Shown: in pieces, positions 35,063 through 47,683 of the stretch
Layout of the letters: each line of letters starts with the position of its first letter
Position numbering within the stretch: the first letter of the stretch is position 1
Assembly (NCBI RefSeq): GCF_000002865.3
Contig: NW_001865085.1
Coordinates: forward strand, 74,345-138,344
DNA: 64,000 nucleotides
Reading direction: 5' to 3'
From: Monosiga brevicollis MX1
Lineage: Eukaryota; Opisthokonta; Choanoflagellata; Craspedida; Salpingoecidae
The notes under the pieces: generated by a model
Databases searched by the model: none
What the model saw: the letters and a program-made list of their open reading frames with translations, nothing else
Told to the model about the DNA's origin: nothing
Position numbers and translations under genes: made by a program

Positions 35063-35898
35063 AATGTTGACTCAAAAACTCAAAAAAGCATCGTCAGTCA
35101 TGAACGATGTCACGCCGATTGAGGTGGCGGTGGCCGAGGTGGAGCAGCTGCGGCTCTGGCTGGTGGCGGGCACGGGCTTGGTATTGGTGTTGTTTGGAAG
35201 CATCATGACTTGGATTCGCGTGGCGTTGGCCTTGACAGCCCTGTATTACCTTCGCCCCTTGCCCGGGTACGTGCGTCGTGGCGCTGCCCGGCCTTTGGCA
35301 CCCAGACCTTGAGGCTCCGGCGCCCACTGCGATGCTGATCGATCATGCATCTGGCCTGTTTGTGGTGACTAGGGAGCTCTCACAGGCACGCGTCAAGAGC
35401 GATGTCACAGATCTCACCATGCAGCATCAAGAAACCACAATGCCAATGCTGCAGGGCCGCTCATTCTTTCGACGTGCTCTGCGCGTAGTGGCTCGCGGCC
35501 TCGTCTCGGCAGGATTCTCCAGTACGTTGACAGACCTTGCCACAATGTCCCATTGGATTCCTCATTAAACTCATGCTGTTCCATCGGCAATGCTCGATCC
35601 GGGGGATGCCTGGCGTGCATCACTAGTTTCCAGCCTCAAGCTTCACTTTGTCGACTGCTTCATCTTCCACGTGCGTGCTGCAACCGCGCTAGCCTTGTCG
35701 CACACCCATCTGCTCGTCTAAATCCTCTGACCAAGAGCCGGTTGCCAATAGGTATGCCTGGTGTCCCTTCGTGACAGCGATGGCCAAAGAATGATGGTTA
35801 CCCAGTACATTGGCATTATCAAGCACTGGTTCAACCCCCAAGTCTTGCTGGCAACTGATGTAGCGTCTCAAAACAGGCGCGCGAGTCAGCCAAGCTGA
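35063..35898 (+). CDS. Unrecognised small membrane protein, 176 residues
   Basis: Model 35063-35266, 35386-35521, 35627-35670, 35752-35898 (phases 0, 1, 0), ending in TGA. Three of three donors are GTACGT or GTGCGT. Residues about 28-66 form one long or two short hydrophobic helices (LWLVAGTGLVLVLFGSI, VALALTALYYL), suggesting a membrane hairpin. After this come a polar region, a basic helix (RSFFRRALRVVARG), and a strand-rich C-terminal part with LHFVDCFIFH, VCLVSLRDSDGQ and MMVTQYIGIIKHW. I do not recognise the family. The first acceptor is uncertain: an alternative exon reading with WHPDLEAPAP in the same frame exists between 35305 and 35385. Confidence 0.6.
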
Positions 35899-36603
35899 GT
35901 CGATCCTTACCCCTGTCTATACAACAAAGCAAGAAGTACGTTGCCCTACCCCCGCGTACCGCCCGCCTCAGTAAGGATTGCATCGGGACAAGCTCTGCCG
36001 CTGCCTCTTTCCGCGTGTTTCGCTCCGGTCAAGAAGTGCCAGTGTCCAAACGAAACTGCCTCCTCTGCACATTCAACGGCCACGTGTGCTTGGCACAATT
36101 GTGCCCTGACGTTAACGACGACTGTGTCGTTTAAAACTTGATTCACACGCAATAAAAGAGGAAACCCCGAAGGAAGAGAGAAAAACAAAAAAAAAAAAAA
36201 AAAGCTAATTGAAAGATCAAAAAGAGCAACAGCCTCCACACATCGCCCCCAGTGTCGTCCATAGCCACAAGGCTAGCAGAAAACGGCTTTTTTTTTGCAC
36301 GTCGTTCGATCTGCAGTTCCAAGCCCCTGAGAGCGCTGGATAGGCTTTCGAGACACCGAATCGCAGAAGTGTCAGTGTACCACACAACTCAAAATCCAAA
36401 TAATACAATATCTGTGAGGACGGTGGAGTGTTTGCAAAGATGGTCTCACAACACCCCATCGCCCCCCTCTCGTGCACCCCTCAAGTAATGAAAGACGCGA
36501 GGCAGAAGAGCAACCCAAGACGAAAAGAAAAGAAAATTAGAAATAGAAAACTAACGAAAGAAAAGAAGAAAAAAAAGGGGGGGGGCAGTGTTGTCTAAGC
36601 TTC
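35899..36603. other. Convergent 3' intergenic region
   Basis: About 705 bases between the 3' ends of the 35063 gene (+) and the phosphatase (-). It contains an A run (36187-36204), A/G-rich DNA and a short G run near 36577-36584. It must contain both polyadenylation regions; an AATAAA-like word (CAATAAAAG) occurs near 36150 on the + strand. No coding exon was recognised. Confidence 0.5.
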
Positions 36604-39600
36604 CTAAACTGGTCCGTCCAATAGCATGCCCAGCAGCGTCACGTAGGCCTTATACACAAACAAGTATTGTTCCTAAAACAAGCAACAAGCGCATCAGTGA
36701 ACGACACCGCTATGACATATGTTTCCAGTAAAAAGGCAAGGGACTGACCGAGGTTTGCACCACAGAGGGATGGCGCTGCTCACGCAACTTTTGCACAATT
36801 TCTTTCACGGGAATGCTCTATTCCACAGCAAGGTGAGCAAAAAAACACCAATGTTAGGGAGTTAAAACCAGGCACCATCCGCGCTGGAGCAGAAGCGCAA
36901 GATGCGTGCAAGCGTATAGGCAAGCTCGCACCGTGTACTCAAAGTGCTCGCGCGCTACCACGTCCAATGCACGGAGTGGGAGGGTCAGAGCCAGCAGGAC
37001 GGTGTACAATGTAACAAACACGCCAGAGCGGCCAATGCCCGCACTACAGTGAACGGCCATGGGCCCCGCGTCGCTCGTCTAAAGGGAAAGAGGAAATTAA
37101 AGAATAAGATCGGAATGCAAATGACTGACGGCCGTCACCGTACCCGGGCCTCGCACTTACCTGGAACAAAGCCACCTCGCGCAACATTTGCACCATCTGA
37201 GCAGCGGAACTGGGCACGCCGTGATCTGGCCAGTCAATAAATTGAAAGTGCATCACCTCTCGCGATGCCCCCGAAGCACTGTCGTGCACTTGAAGGGTCG
37301 ACACATTGAAGCCGCTTTTCTTCACCACACCCAAGTTCTCGATCGTAAAGTTGCGCGCAGTCACTTTCTTGCGCTTGCGCACGGGCCAGTAGCGATGGCA
37401 TTTGATATGGCCCTTTTCTTTTTCCGAAGTCACCATGACAATGACGCGAGTATCCTGCTCCCACACCATCTGCCACATGTCTGCGCAAGTCTCAGGCAGC
37501 GGGCCTTGGCACAAAATGGCTTGATGACGATTTTCTCCGGGCGCGACCGGTAGCTGCACCAGGTTGGCGTTGATGTAACCCTCAGCCCCCAGCTTGACGC
37601 GAGTCTCATCGCAAGGAAGAATGTCACGGTATCGGTTGGCTGCCATGTGTGACTGACCCACACGAGTGGTCAACTGCGGTCGCATGTTGTTCAGCTCCGT
37701 GTACTCGTCGGCTGGCTGTTGCTGCTGCATGGCGTCCAGCAGAGCAATTTTCAGCAACTCCCACTTGCGGGCCTGAGCACTAGAGTAGTCGACAGAGGCG
37801 AGAAGTCGCTGTCGCCGTGCCTCGTATGCTTCGTCAACTCCGTCTTCCACCTCGTCCTCCTGATCCGTTGCCTCATCGGCGCCGGCCGCACTGGGACTTG
37901 GTGCCTTATCCACGGGAGGTGCTGCACTGGATGGGAGCTTTATGCCCGCACCATTCCGGCGAGGGGGGGTGTCGGGGCGCAGGCTGCCATTGAGATCCAT
38001 CAGTACCCGGCGAACAAGACGCATACGCACCAGGCCGCTAGCAGAAGACAACGCGTCGATAATCTCGCGAGGCTTTTTACCCGCCAACGCTTGACCATTA
38101 ACGCTGACCAAAATATCGCCTGCGCGCAACGTTCCGGCACGTTCAGCGGCCCCACCAGCGCAGACCTCTTTGATTGAGACCACCTGAGAACCGGTTGTGT
38201 CATCGCGTTGTGCTTGAAAGCGCAAGCCCAGTCCGCCGTCCTGGGTCTTGTCCAATACGACGTCAAACTCGTCGTCCTTGTCCACCGCGAGCGGTGCAGC
38301 AGGGGCCACGCTGGGCATCGCGCCTTTCACAACCTCTTGGCCTGGCGTTGGCGCTGGTCCCATGGGCATGGATCGTTCACTGCTGCCACCGTCGGATTCG
38401 GCCGACAAAGCTGGCGAAGCCGGACCAAATCGGGAGCCACCGCTGCCTTCGTGCAGCTCACTGGCAGAAGAACGTAATCTCAGGCGATGCCGAAGGTGCT
38501 CGCTTGCCTCATTCATAACGGGGGACTGGCCCTCTTCGCGCGACACGTCGGGTCGAGAGCTGATTTGAGCCTTGGGCTTGGCGAGGTTAGAAGTGGCAGG
38601 GCGCAAAGCCACGTCAGCCTGTTCGAGGGTGCCGGACGCACCTGAAGGCCCGACACCGTTCACAGCCGGGGCTGTGGTGCCTTTTGTCGAGTTGCTGTCA
38701 CTGTCCCGCGTTTTCTTGAGCCGCGCCGCTGATGCAGCATCTGGGCGAATGAACCGGATGCGAAGTTGACCCTTGTGCTCCTTGATGACCTTGAGTAGAT
38801 CTGGGCGGTCCATTAAACGGACGTCGTGTCCGTTGACTTCGAGCAGCACATCGTGTCGTGACAAACCACCCAGGGCTGCAGGCGTCATGGGTGATACCTT
38901 TTTCACATAAATGGGACGATCCCCGCCACCAGCGATGGAGAAGCCGAACGTGACTCCACTGCGCAACGTTGTCTCAAAGATGTTGCCGGAAATTTCCTCA
39001 TATAGTGCCTCTCGATTTACTGGCTCGAGCTCAGACACGGATCCCGGGACGGGCTCGGGGACGGGCTCGGGGACGGGCTCGGTGGGAGGAACGGGCAGGC
39101 TTTCCGTCGGCGGACCATCCTCGCCCATGGACGTATCTGCTGCTGCAGGCTGAAGTGTTGCATTTGGCTGAGGCGCGGCTTCGGGCAACGCAGCAGCGGA
39201 CGCTGCCATCCTGTCTGGAGCAGCTGATGCATCAAACGTGGCCTCCGTGGCTGTTGTGTCATCTGCACTGGAGGACGGAGGGGGCGGTAGGTGGACTACG
39301 GGACGAGTATCAGTTTTTGCTGCAATGTGACCATCTGTGGGCGGTGCTTGACTTGGCAGGCTGGGCAAGTCCATATCCATCTCTGCGTCATCGGAGTCCA
39401 AACCCTGCTCTGGTGCAGTCATTGTTGTACCGCGCGGCACAGCCGCGAACACGGGCTCGGCTTCAACTTTAAGCATTGGCTCCACACGGGGCACATCGTG
39501 GTGCGGCTCAGCTGCGCCACCAGCCTCTGGCAGGCGTTGCGTTTCCACCGGGCTATCTGCCCTGTCCTGGTCATTGGCATCCTCAACAGGCGCAACCACT

Positions 39601-42600
39601 GCCTGCTCCTCCTGCACTTGCACCTTTTGTTTGTTCTGTTCCTCTTGGTGCTCCTGTTCTTCTTGCTCATCGATGGTGGCCGACTGCTTGGAGAGCATGG
39701 GTCGCAAACGAGGGCGATCTTTGCCTGGCGCGGCTGACGGGGTGTCAGTGTTTTTGGTAGAAGTGCGCGTCCCAGATGTGAGAGCAGCTGATTTTGCTGT
39801 CCTGGACTCGGGGGAGGAGGCTGCGTGGTCAGCCGCTTGTCGGGCCTTGTCTGCTGCAGCTTTTGGCAAAACGCAAAAGGTAGATTCGTGGGGTAGACTG
39901 CGCAAAACGTTCAGGGCGTGTTCGTACGAGCTGCGATCCAAAGGTGTACGGTTGGCAGCCAGGATGACATCGCCCACTTGGATGGTGCCCTCGTGAAAAG
40001 CCGGACTATCCGTCACAATCTTTTCCACACGAATTGGCTGTGGCGGCGTCTTGTCTGCACCGCCACCAATGGTGATACCAAAGCCTCGAGACCGGCGAAG
40101 AGTGACATACACGGCCTCGGCGGGCACGGCAAGGTTCATGGGCAGGCCAGGCGTAGGATCGCTGTCGGGGCGCGGGGGCAGCGTAGCGCGAGTCTTCCCC
40201 AATGCCCCCGACTTGCCCGCTGCTGCCTTCAGACGAGTCCACTCGGCTGGCGCAACGCGTTGAGTGCGAAGCAGGATCGGATTGGAGGCTTGTTTCAGGG
40301 CCTCGAGGGCTTCAGCATGGGTCATCCCGGAAAAGTCCACATCACCAATCTGAAGAAGGCGGTCGCTTGGCTGCAAGCCTGCCTTGGCTGCCGGGGTTTG
40401 AGCACGAACCTCTTGCACGAAGATGCCACCCAAGCCAAGATCTACGCCTCCGGCCACGACCACTCCCAACCCGAGCCGACCACGGTGGAGAGAAACAATT
40501 CGGCACACACCTGTCGTCGAGTGCACGTCCCCGAATGAGGGATCCAGTGGCACGACAGCGGCCTCATCCTCTGAAACTCCCCGGGACAGAGTGGTGTGAG
40601 CAGCCGTGATGACGGGTGAAGCCAGCAGTGACTTGCCAGAGGGCAAGATGGGCAGGCGCCGCGCCCCAGAGCCGGAGCCTTGCGAGACAGAGGCTGCCCG
40701 AGCGCTCAGACTGGGCGTGTCCTGGACGTGACTTGGTGCTGGCAGCGTGCGGCGTCGTTCTATTGGCGATCCTGATGGGGAAGTGTTGTCCCTCTCACCT
40801 GCAGCATCGGTAGCCGAGTGCTCGTTGACGGCTGCCAGCTTGGGACTGGCACTTCTGCTTTCATGCTCGGGAATAGTTGCTGCCCCTGACGGGCGGCGGC
40901 TGGACGGACGCACGGGCGTGGTGGGCATGCTCGAGCTCGCGTCCGAATCAAAGGACTGCAGACTGGACGTGGACTGTCGGGCGGCGCGTGGCCGAATATC
41001 CAGAGTGACCTGACTGCGAGTGTTGCTCAAAACCTGAAGCGCTTGCGTTGGCGTCAAGCCCTCAAGCGAACGACCATCTACGGCCACGATGTGATCGCCC
41101 ACGGCCAAACCAGCTGCATCCGCCTTGGTTCCGGCGTGCACCTTGCCCACCAAAATTCGGCTTTTCGGATCCTTCTTCTTTGTGGTGATACTAAAACCGA
41201 GCCCTGTCTTGGTCGATTTGGCGATTTCAACTCGCTGCACGCCGGCCTCGGGTGGTTTGAGCTCGACCTTGGCCGCAGGTACCACCGCATCGGCTGTTTG
41301 CGGTGCCGTGTCTTCCTGCTGAGCCATGACGGCCGGGTCTAGGCGACTCGGCTGACCGGTAAGCTCACCCGTGCTTTGACGCCGCGAAGATCGATGGAGG
41401 CTGCGAGGAGAAATGGTGAGATTGACCACATCTTCCGTGTCTCGTAAGAGCTGGATGACCTCAGCGTGGGTCAAATCAGCCAGTGACTTGCCGTTGACAG
41501 CAAGGATGCGGTCTTTGCGTTTGATACGCCCATCGCGGGCTGCGGCACTGTCGGGACGCAAGTCGCTGACGACCCCACCACCACGAATGCTCAAGCCCAG
41601 TCCCTCGTTGGGTCGCTTCTCAAGGCGGATATTAAAGGCATGCAAGCTCTGGCGCTGCTCGTTGGGTGGCACGGCTGCCAAAGCACGTTCCCGAGCCGCC
41701 TTGGCCCGTTCATACAAAGCTGCAGCCTCGAGTGGATCTTGCACGATGCGACCTGCTTCAGTCGCTGGCCCGCGCTGAGGTTGTGGGGTAGTATAAGGCA
41801 TAGCCGGCACGCTCGACGCTGCTGATGCCTCCTGCTCTGTGCCGGAGATGGAGCCGTCGGGACTCTGAAGATCCACCAGCGTTGATTGAGTCCCATGCCG
41901 TGGGAGCTGTGCTTGCAATGCTGCCATCACTGCATCGGGTGAAACGCCTGCGGGCTCGGGCCGTGGCGGGCTGGAGTGATCCCCCAGAGCCGAAGCAAAA
42001 CTCGTGCGCGGTGCTGCCACAGACGCAAAGCTCGTGCGCGGTGCTGCCAGGCCATCTGGAGCCAACAAAAGGTCGTCATACTCCTCATAACCCTGATCAC
42101 GCGTGGCACGTTGTATGGCACGGCGCGACTTGGCTTGTTGTGTGTTCGTACGAGGTCGGGTTGGCTCTGTTATGGGCGCAGTTGTTGGCCTGAGATGCGA
42201 GGGGTTGGCGGACTGCGCTTCGTCCCCAGCCAGCACGTCTGGCTCGTGGACGCTAACGTTTGTGCCCATTGCGGGCGCCGTGACTGCGTCAACACGCTCC
42301 TCATTCTCGTCCTCATACTCGCTCCCGGCGTCCTCGACGAATGCGGGCGAAGACGCGGCTTCCTCAGCCAGGGTGTGGCGCATGACTACTGCGGCATTAT
42401 CCTTGGCCGGTTCGTCCTGGGAGTCCCAGGACGAGTGCAAGACGTCATTTGTGAGGGGGGTAACGTCCGTCTGCGCTGCTTGTTTTGAGGTCTGTGGTTG
42501 CAACTGCAAGAGCGCGGGCGCTGGATAGACAGCAGAACGGGCTTGCATCGCCGCGGGGGCCGTTGCGGTCCGCTCCTGGGCAACAACGTCGTGGTTGGCA

Positions 42601-45593
42601 TCAGGTTGCTCATCAAAGCCAAAGCGTTCCGCACGGTTTGCGTCCAGTTCGACGGGGGTGCGCGGCGCGTGCTGGTCTGGGCCGAAGGACAAGGGGGTCG
42701 GACGCTCAGTAGTCTTGCGGCGATGCTCCGAGACCGAACGCACCGAGTCGTCGACGCGAACGTTGGGATCAAGCATGCTAATGGGACGAGCACCGCTGCT
42801 GCTGCTGCTGCTGCCGACCGCTGCGGCATAGCGCTGACGCATCATAAAGTGGAACTTGTGATAAGCTTTGCACCGGTGCTGGAGGTAAGCGGCCTTCTCC
42901 TGGGTGTCCGCGGAGACGGTGTGGCGCTGTTTGCCCTCGCCCTTGAGCATGATGGTAAGCTTGCGATTGCGCAGGCTTAAACTCTCAATGTTGGACCACG
43001 CAAACTTGACCGGATTCTGTTTGCGGTCGTTGAGGTCTTCGTAGATGATGATGCCGCGTGAGTTTATACCAATGAGCAGGGGCATGCGACGGCGGTACCG
43101 AACACCCGCAACCGCATAGTAGAGTACGCCATAGTCGTGCAGCTTTTGAGCAAGCTTGAGGTATTCCGTTTCTGCGCGAACGGGAGACATGTCTTTGAGC
43201 TTCCGGTGTTGGCCCGGCATCTCGCGTTCCAGGATGGCGACGGTCATGTTGACGACCGTTTGCTCGGGAAAAAAGTCGTAGACATGGAAGTAGCGACCGA
43301 CATGAGTGGTGGGATCATAGTCACCATACTCGGCTTGCATGGCAAAAGCGCTTAATTGAACCGCCGCTTGGTCCGTGGTTGCAAGGGTGCCCTGAATTAC
43401 GTCGCGCTTGAGCTGAAGGTAGTAGAGATGGCGCGTTTCGGCCAAGGAGAGGACCGAGACGTTTTCCACATAGAATTCAACGCGAAATTGCACGTCCAGG
43501 ATGGTAGGCTCGGAGCTGCTGAGCGAGTAAAAGTTTTTGCTCTCGCGACGCTTGGGTGTTGTGGGAAAGTAAGACACAACGTAGCGTTCCATGTCGAGAA
43601 ACTCGACTTCGCCTGCAGCAGGGGGCGAGAGAGGCATCACTCAACCACGGGTCAACACCATTCAAAGGTGAAAGAGCGCTAGGACGTACGTGTATGCATG
43701 AGAGCAAGGCCAAAGAAAGCAGTTTCGTGAAGGCCTATCTCGTTGACCACATGACGAAAGACATCGCGAACAAAGGTGTCGACGTGTACGGGGCGCATTA
43801 GAACCTCGCCGTTAAGAAGATGAACCTTGACAAAACGCGTGCTTTGTTCTGCAAAGCACAAGCGTCCAAAGCGAAGCAGAGTAGTGACCGGTGAGTCAGA
43901 GGCAAACCATGTAGGCTAGTGGAGACAGGGTGGCCGCACATCATACCCATGAGACGGTTTTGAGCGTGCTGGCGGTGAGCGTCACGGTGCATTTCATGAC
44001 GCAGGTTTGAGGCCGTGCGCTGAATTGCAGCGTTGCTGTGCAAGGAGGCAGGGCTGCCGTAGGCACTGGGGCCACCATGGTGGTACAGCGTGCGTCGCGG
44101 GGAGATCCCGACGGCCATGGGCGAGTTCCGCAAAGAGGTGGTGTGGCCCCCTGGGCCTGGATGCTGAGGAGTGGATGCGGCATGGTGCATTGATGCAGGG
44201 CTCACGGTATTGGACAGAATGGCACCGTTCAGACGATGCACTGTTCCAGCGCTTGCGGGGGCGTGTGGCTCGCCCATGTAGACTTTGTGTGGTGTGCTGC
44301 TCTCAAGGGTCGTCGGCAAGCGGCGGAGAGACAAAGAGGCAAACAACTGTGCCAGCGTTTCCGAGTAGGAACGAACATCCGGAGATATGCGGTGCAAACG
44401 CACGCGGCGTCGCATTGTATCAAACCTGACCCGAGTGCCAAGAAAAAGTTGAATCAGCATCAGGCGGGCAGGATAGCTGGAATGGATGACGGTGAGCACC
44501 ATTTGATCAAATCTTACGGAATGCGGTGACGAGGGTCGTCCTCTGTCATGGAAGTGACAAGTTCTTCCAAATTGGCAGACATCTTCGTGGTACGTCAAAT
44601 ACACCATTCGTATTTCAAGTAAGCACATGGCCGTGGCGCAGCAAGGGCCCACGTTGGTGGCAGGTACGGATACATTGTGGAGACGGGCAGATGCACGGAC
44701 CGAGGGTTCGGCGTTCATAGGAAGATTATGGTCGGCCATGAAGAAGAGCACCACGCCAAGCGAATAGGTGTGCGTCTATCCGCGTGACGGGGGCGAGAAA
44801 CGCTGAGCAAATCGTAGGCTATTGGACCCGTCGATGATGAACAAGGGTGACAAGAAAAACACGTACGTGAATGACGGCGCGGGAGCTAGCCGTGGGAGCC
44901 AGAGACCCGCGCTCGGGGGCCTCAAAGCTGGCTGCACCGGCATCTGTCACATAACCTTGCATGAGGTCGGTCATTGGTAAAGGGAGAGGGCGGAAGCGCC
45001 AAGCGAAGAAGCAAAACAAAAAGGAAAAAAGAAAAACAGGGTTTGAGTGTTCAGCAGTCTATGACGCACGTTGCTTTGACTCTGAGAAGCGAACTTCGCC
45101 AGTGTCACTCAGGCCTAAATGGTCAGGGAGGGGGCGAGGTAGAGTCGCAGAACCATGCGGAGGCGAAGAGTGAGCTCATGATAGCACGTGAGAAGGGAGT
45201 GTGTTGGTGGATGTGCACAATTTGGGTTGAGAAAAATAGTTGCAGGAAGGAGGGGAAACATACATAAAGTAGAGAGGTTGATGTGCAAACGCAAGCGATC
45301 ACGCTCGTCCAAATCTTGCAGGGCCACAAGGGCTTGTCCCAAGATGGCCCAGAGCTGCAATTTCACATCCAATGGGACACAGCCACAAACGGGGCATGTG
45401 AGTTGGGCACTGACTGGTGCGCAGCCAGCGCGGGAAGGTGGACCAGGTGGACGGGTAGGAACCAATCACAGAAGGATAAGGACCAGGGGAGGAGTGACCA
45501 GGCACCAGAGGTCGCTTGCTGGGGACAAACCTGAGCTTCCTCGAGGGGTGCTCCTCGCTGCTCCAGCAGCTCGTGGGCACTGATGTAGCTCAT
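36604..45593 (-). CDS. PTPN13: PTPN13-type phosphatase: KIND, FERM, six PDZ, PTP
   Basis: Non-receptor protein tyrosine phosphatase with cortical targeting domains, 2,605 residues. Exons (complement): 45531-45593, 45264-45354, 45070-45114, 44867-44943, 44674-44775, 44518-44582, 43947-44425, 43690-43848, 37161-43612, 36932-37078, 36749-36817, 36604-36672; all phases agree. KIND fold residues 1-165 (HELLEQRGAPLEEAQ, LWAILGQAL, EVRFSES, a SFEAPE motif, HTYSLGVVLFF, TEDDPRHR), a pseudo-kinase-like module. FERM about 308-615. PDZ domains near 1019, 1150, 1397, 1522, 1902 and 2144, each with a GLGL/GFSI-type carboxylate loop. PTP 2330-2600: KNYD-type region NRYRDILPCD, WPDHGVP loop, P-loop HCSAGIGRSG (Cys codon at 37046-37048), Q-loop QTSEQY; all catalytic residues are present. 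Human PTPN13 has five PDZ domains, so there is one extra here. The linkers are long, polar and low in complexity. Confidence 0.93.
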
Positions 45594-45774
45594 TGTGTAC
45601 GGTGGGCGGAAGGAGGCAAAGCCACCCACCGTACGCCCAAACCTACTCAAACAACAGCGGCTTCAACTCTACCCGCTACACGCAGAGATCCGATTCCAAG
45701 CAGACCATGCAGGAAGGATGCGGAAGAAGGAGCATCACCGCCCCGCCGCTGCCATTTTGTTCGCCGCAACGGCT

Positions 45775-45832
45775 AAAAAATATAAAAAAATAAAAAAAAA
45801 TAAAAAAGTGAAAAAAAACGACAAAAAAAAAA
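45775..45832. repeat. A-rich tract
   Basis: Runs of A separated by single T, G or C bases over about 58 bases. Simple sequence in the phosphatase 5' flank. Confidence 0.9.
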
Positions 45833-46329
45833 GATTTCAAAAAGCAAAGATACGATAGTGTGATCATTGTCACACATTACACTTTACACAGGTGTGAGTT
45901 AGCTTAGACTTTGTCAAAGCGCTGCGACAAGTTTAGGAAGTTCAAGAACGATGATTATATAAAGGAGCGTTACCGCGTACCTCTTGTATTTTAAGTCCTT
46001 GGACACTTCTGTTGTCGTGAACTGTTGTTGCGTTTGATGCAGGTTTATGCTTTTCCAAACACCCCGTTTCCAGGTCGCGAAGCTGGTGGCTGTCGCTATG
46101 GGCGTGGCTGATGGGATACAACGCCCCGACGCCCAAGTGAGAGCGTGAGGTCACCTTCTTCTCGCGCGGATTGTTGTTCCATGTCCATTGTAGTCATTCT
46201 TCTCGCATTGCTCGGTCCCATGTGTCTGTTACAGCTGGTGTGTATGAATGAGAAGCCAATTGGTATGCTATGGGTCGCACGGACATGCTGTTGCTTATGC
46301 ACATCGAATGGTGGTGGTGGGCATGGTCT

Positions 46330-46352
46330 AAAAACGTGGACCACCACGTTTT
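46330..46352. other. Short perfect hairpin
   Basis: AAAACGTGG, loop ACCA, CCACGTTTT: a 9-base perfect stem, extendable by an A:T pair. The T run after the second arm gives a terminator-like look on the + strand. Its function is unknown. Confidence 0.6.
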
Positions 46353-47683
46353 TTTGTGGTTGTGAATCTACCCATAGAACGGTTGGACACCACTTAAAGC
46401 TGGGCTGCTCGCGTTAACGGCCATCTGCATGTATCGGAGTTGCTATTGAAGCGCGATGCTGACTCTGAAGTAAAGTCATCATCTCCTCACCTTTCCTCTT
46501 GTGCGATGCCGACTGCGTTGCGTTCTTTGTATCCGGCTTTTTCGCCGCCCCCTCTTTCTCCCTGTCCTCTTGTGTTAGTGTCAAATCCGTAACCGGCCTT
46601 CAGACGAGCTGGAGCCTGACATCTTGCTGTTTCTTCTGCTTCTTGAACTGTCGCTTGTCCCTCGTCAATTCACAAAAGCAACCATTGCCGGATAAACTCT
46701 GCTTGTTCTTGAAGACGCTCGTCGAGGAACCGTGTCGAACATTGTGGTTGCCCCTGCCACCGAGATTTAAGTACGGTCCCGTCGACCGGAAGGGAGGCAT
46801 TTATTTTATTTTATCTATTTCTACTCTTTGTTCGCAATTGCCAGGACGAGTATTTTCGAGTGAGATCCAGCCCCTGCTAGTCACGACTATGGAGGTGGCG
46901 AATCTGCTGTTGGAATACCGTGCTGGTGACCCGCCCTGGTGTGCAAAGGGAATACAGACACTCACAATCTCACGATCTCCGGAATTCGCGACGACAACGC
47001 CCTCATGGCCTTGAAAACGGACATCTGCATTGACCCTCTGCTTTGCTGAATGCCTTGGTGTGCCAATTCTTTGCCTATGGCTTACCTCCGCTTGCATGCC
47101 TCTTATGTGTGGCCATGTCCCTCACACATCCATTGGCACCGTCGAGAAAAGAAATTCAACAATTTTATCTAAAAAAAAATCCGGAAGTTGATGCATAATG
47201 GCCATTGCGCTCCGTGTTCGTCAACAAGTAGCCCCCCGCCTCCTGATTTATGGACGTTCTGGAGTTCTAGACGATGTGCGTTATCGTGCCGCACACATCT
47301 GGCGTACAGGAGATGGTGGGCGGGACTGGGGAGGGGGTCCCGGCAGGGGCGTTGCGCGATGAAACGACTCGTTCTCAACAACTCATCCATAGTAAGGAAT
47401 CCGCTTGGTTCTGATAATTTTTGAATCAACACAGATGGAAAAGTACCCCCCAAACATTAAGAATACATCACAGAACGATGCTCTCTTCCACACTACCACC
47501 ACACGCGCATGCGCACTTTCTCCCTTATACACTAAGCCATTCCCACACACACAGATCTTTGCACACAACATGCTTCCAGCAGCCGCCCAACATCCAAACA
47601 CCCAAGTACAACACATAAACACAACAGTTTAAAACAACAGGCAAACCGAGCCCGCGAGCCGAACTTGAAAAAAAAAGTAAAAA

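Larger units (their letters stand above)
45594..47683. other. 2.1 kb intergenic region, no gene supported
   Basis: Lies between the divergent starts of the phosphatase (-) and SNX3 (+). It contains an A-rich tract (45775-45832), a perfect hairpin at 46330-46352 and T/A-rich stretches. A 171-codon frame at 46499-47014 has low-complexity Ser/Phe-rich content and no recognisable domain, so it is not called. A small gene or non-coding RNA cannot be excluded. Confidence 0.5.

Noticed and set aside
44477-44517. A 41-base intron in the phosphatase gene using the acceptor at 44477
   Set aside because: Too short and poor tract; the acceptor at 44426, preceded by CTGATTCAACTTTTTCTT, keeps the same frame and gives a normal 92-base intron.
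46499-47014. 171-codon frame in the gene-poor region
   Set aside because: Ser/Phe/Leu-rich without any recognised motif and without supporting splice signals; kept only as a note.
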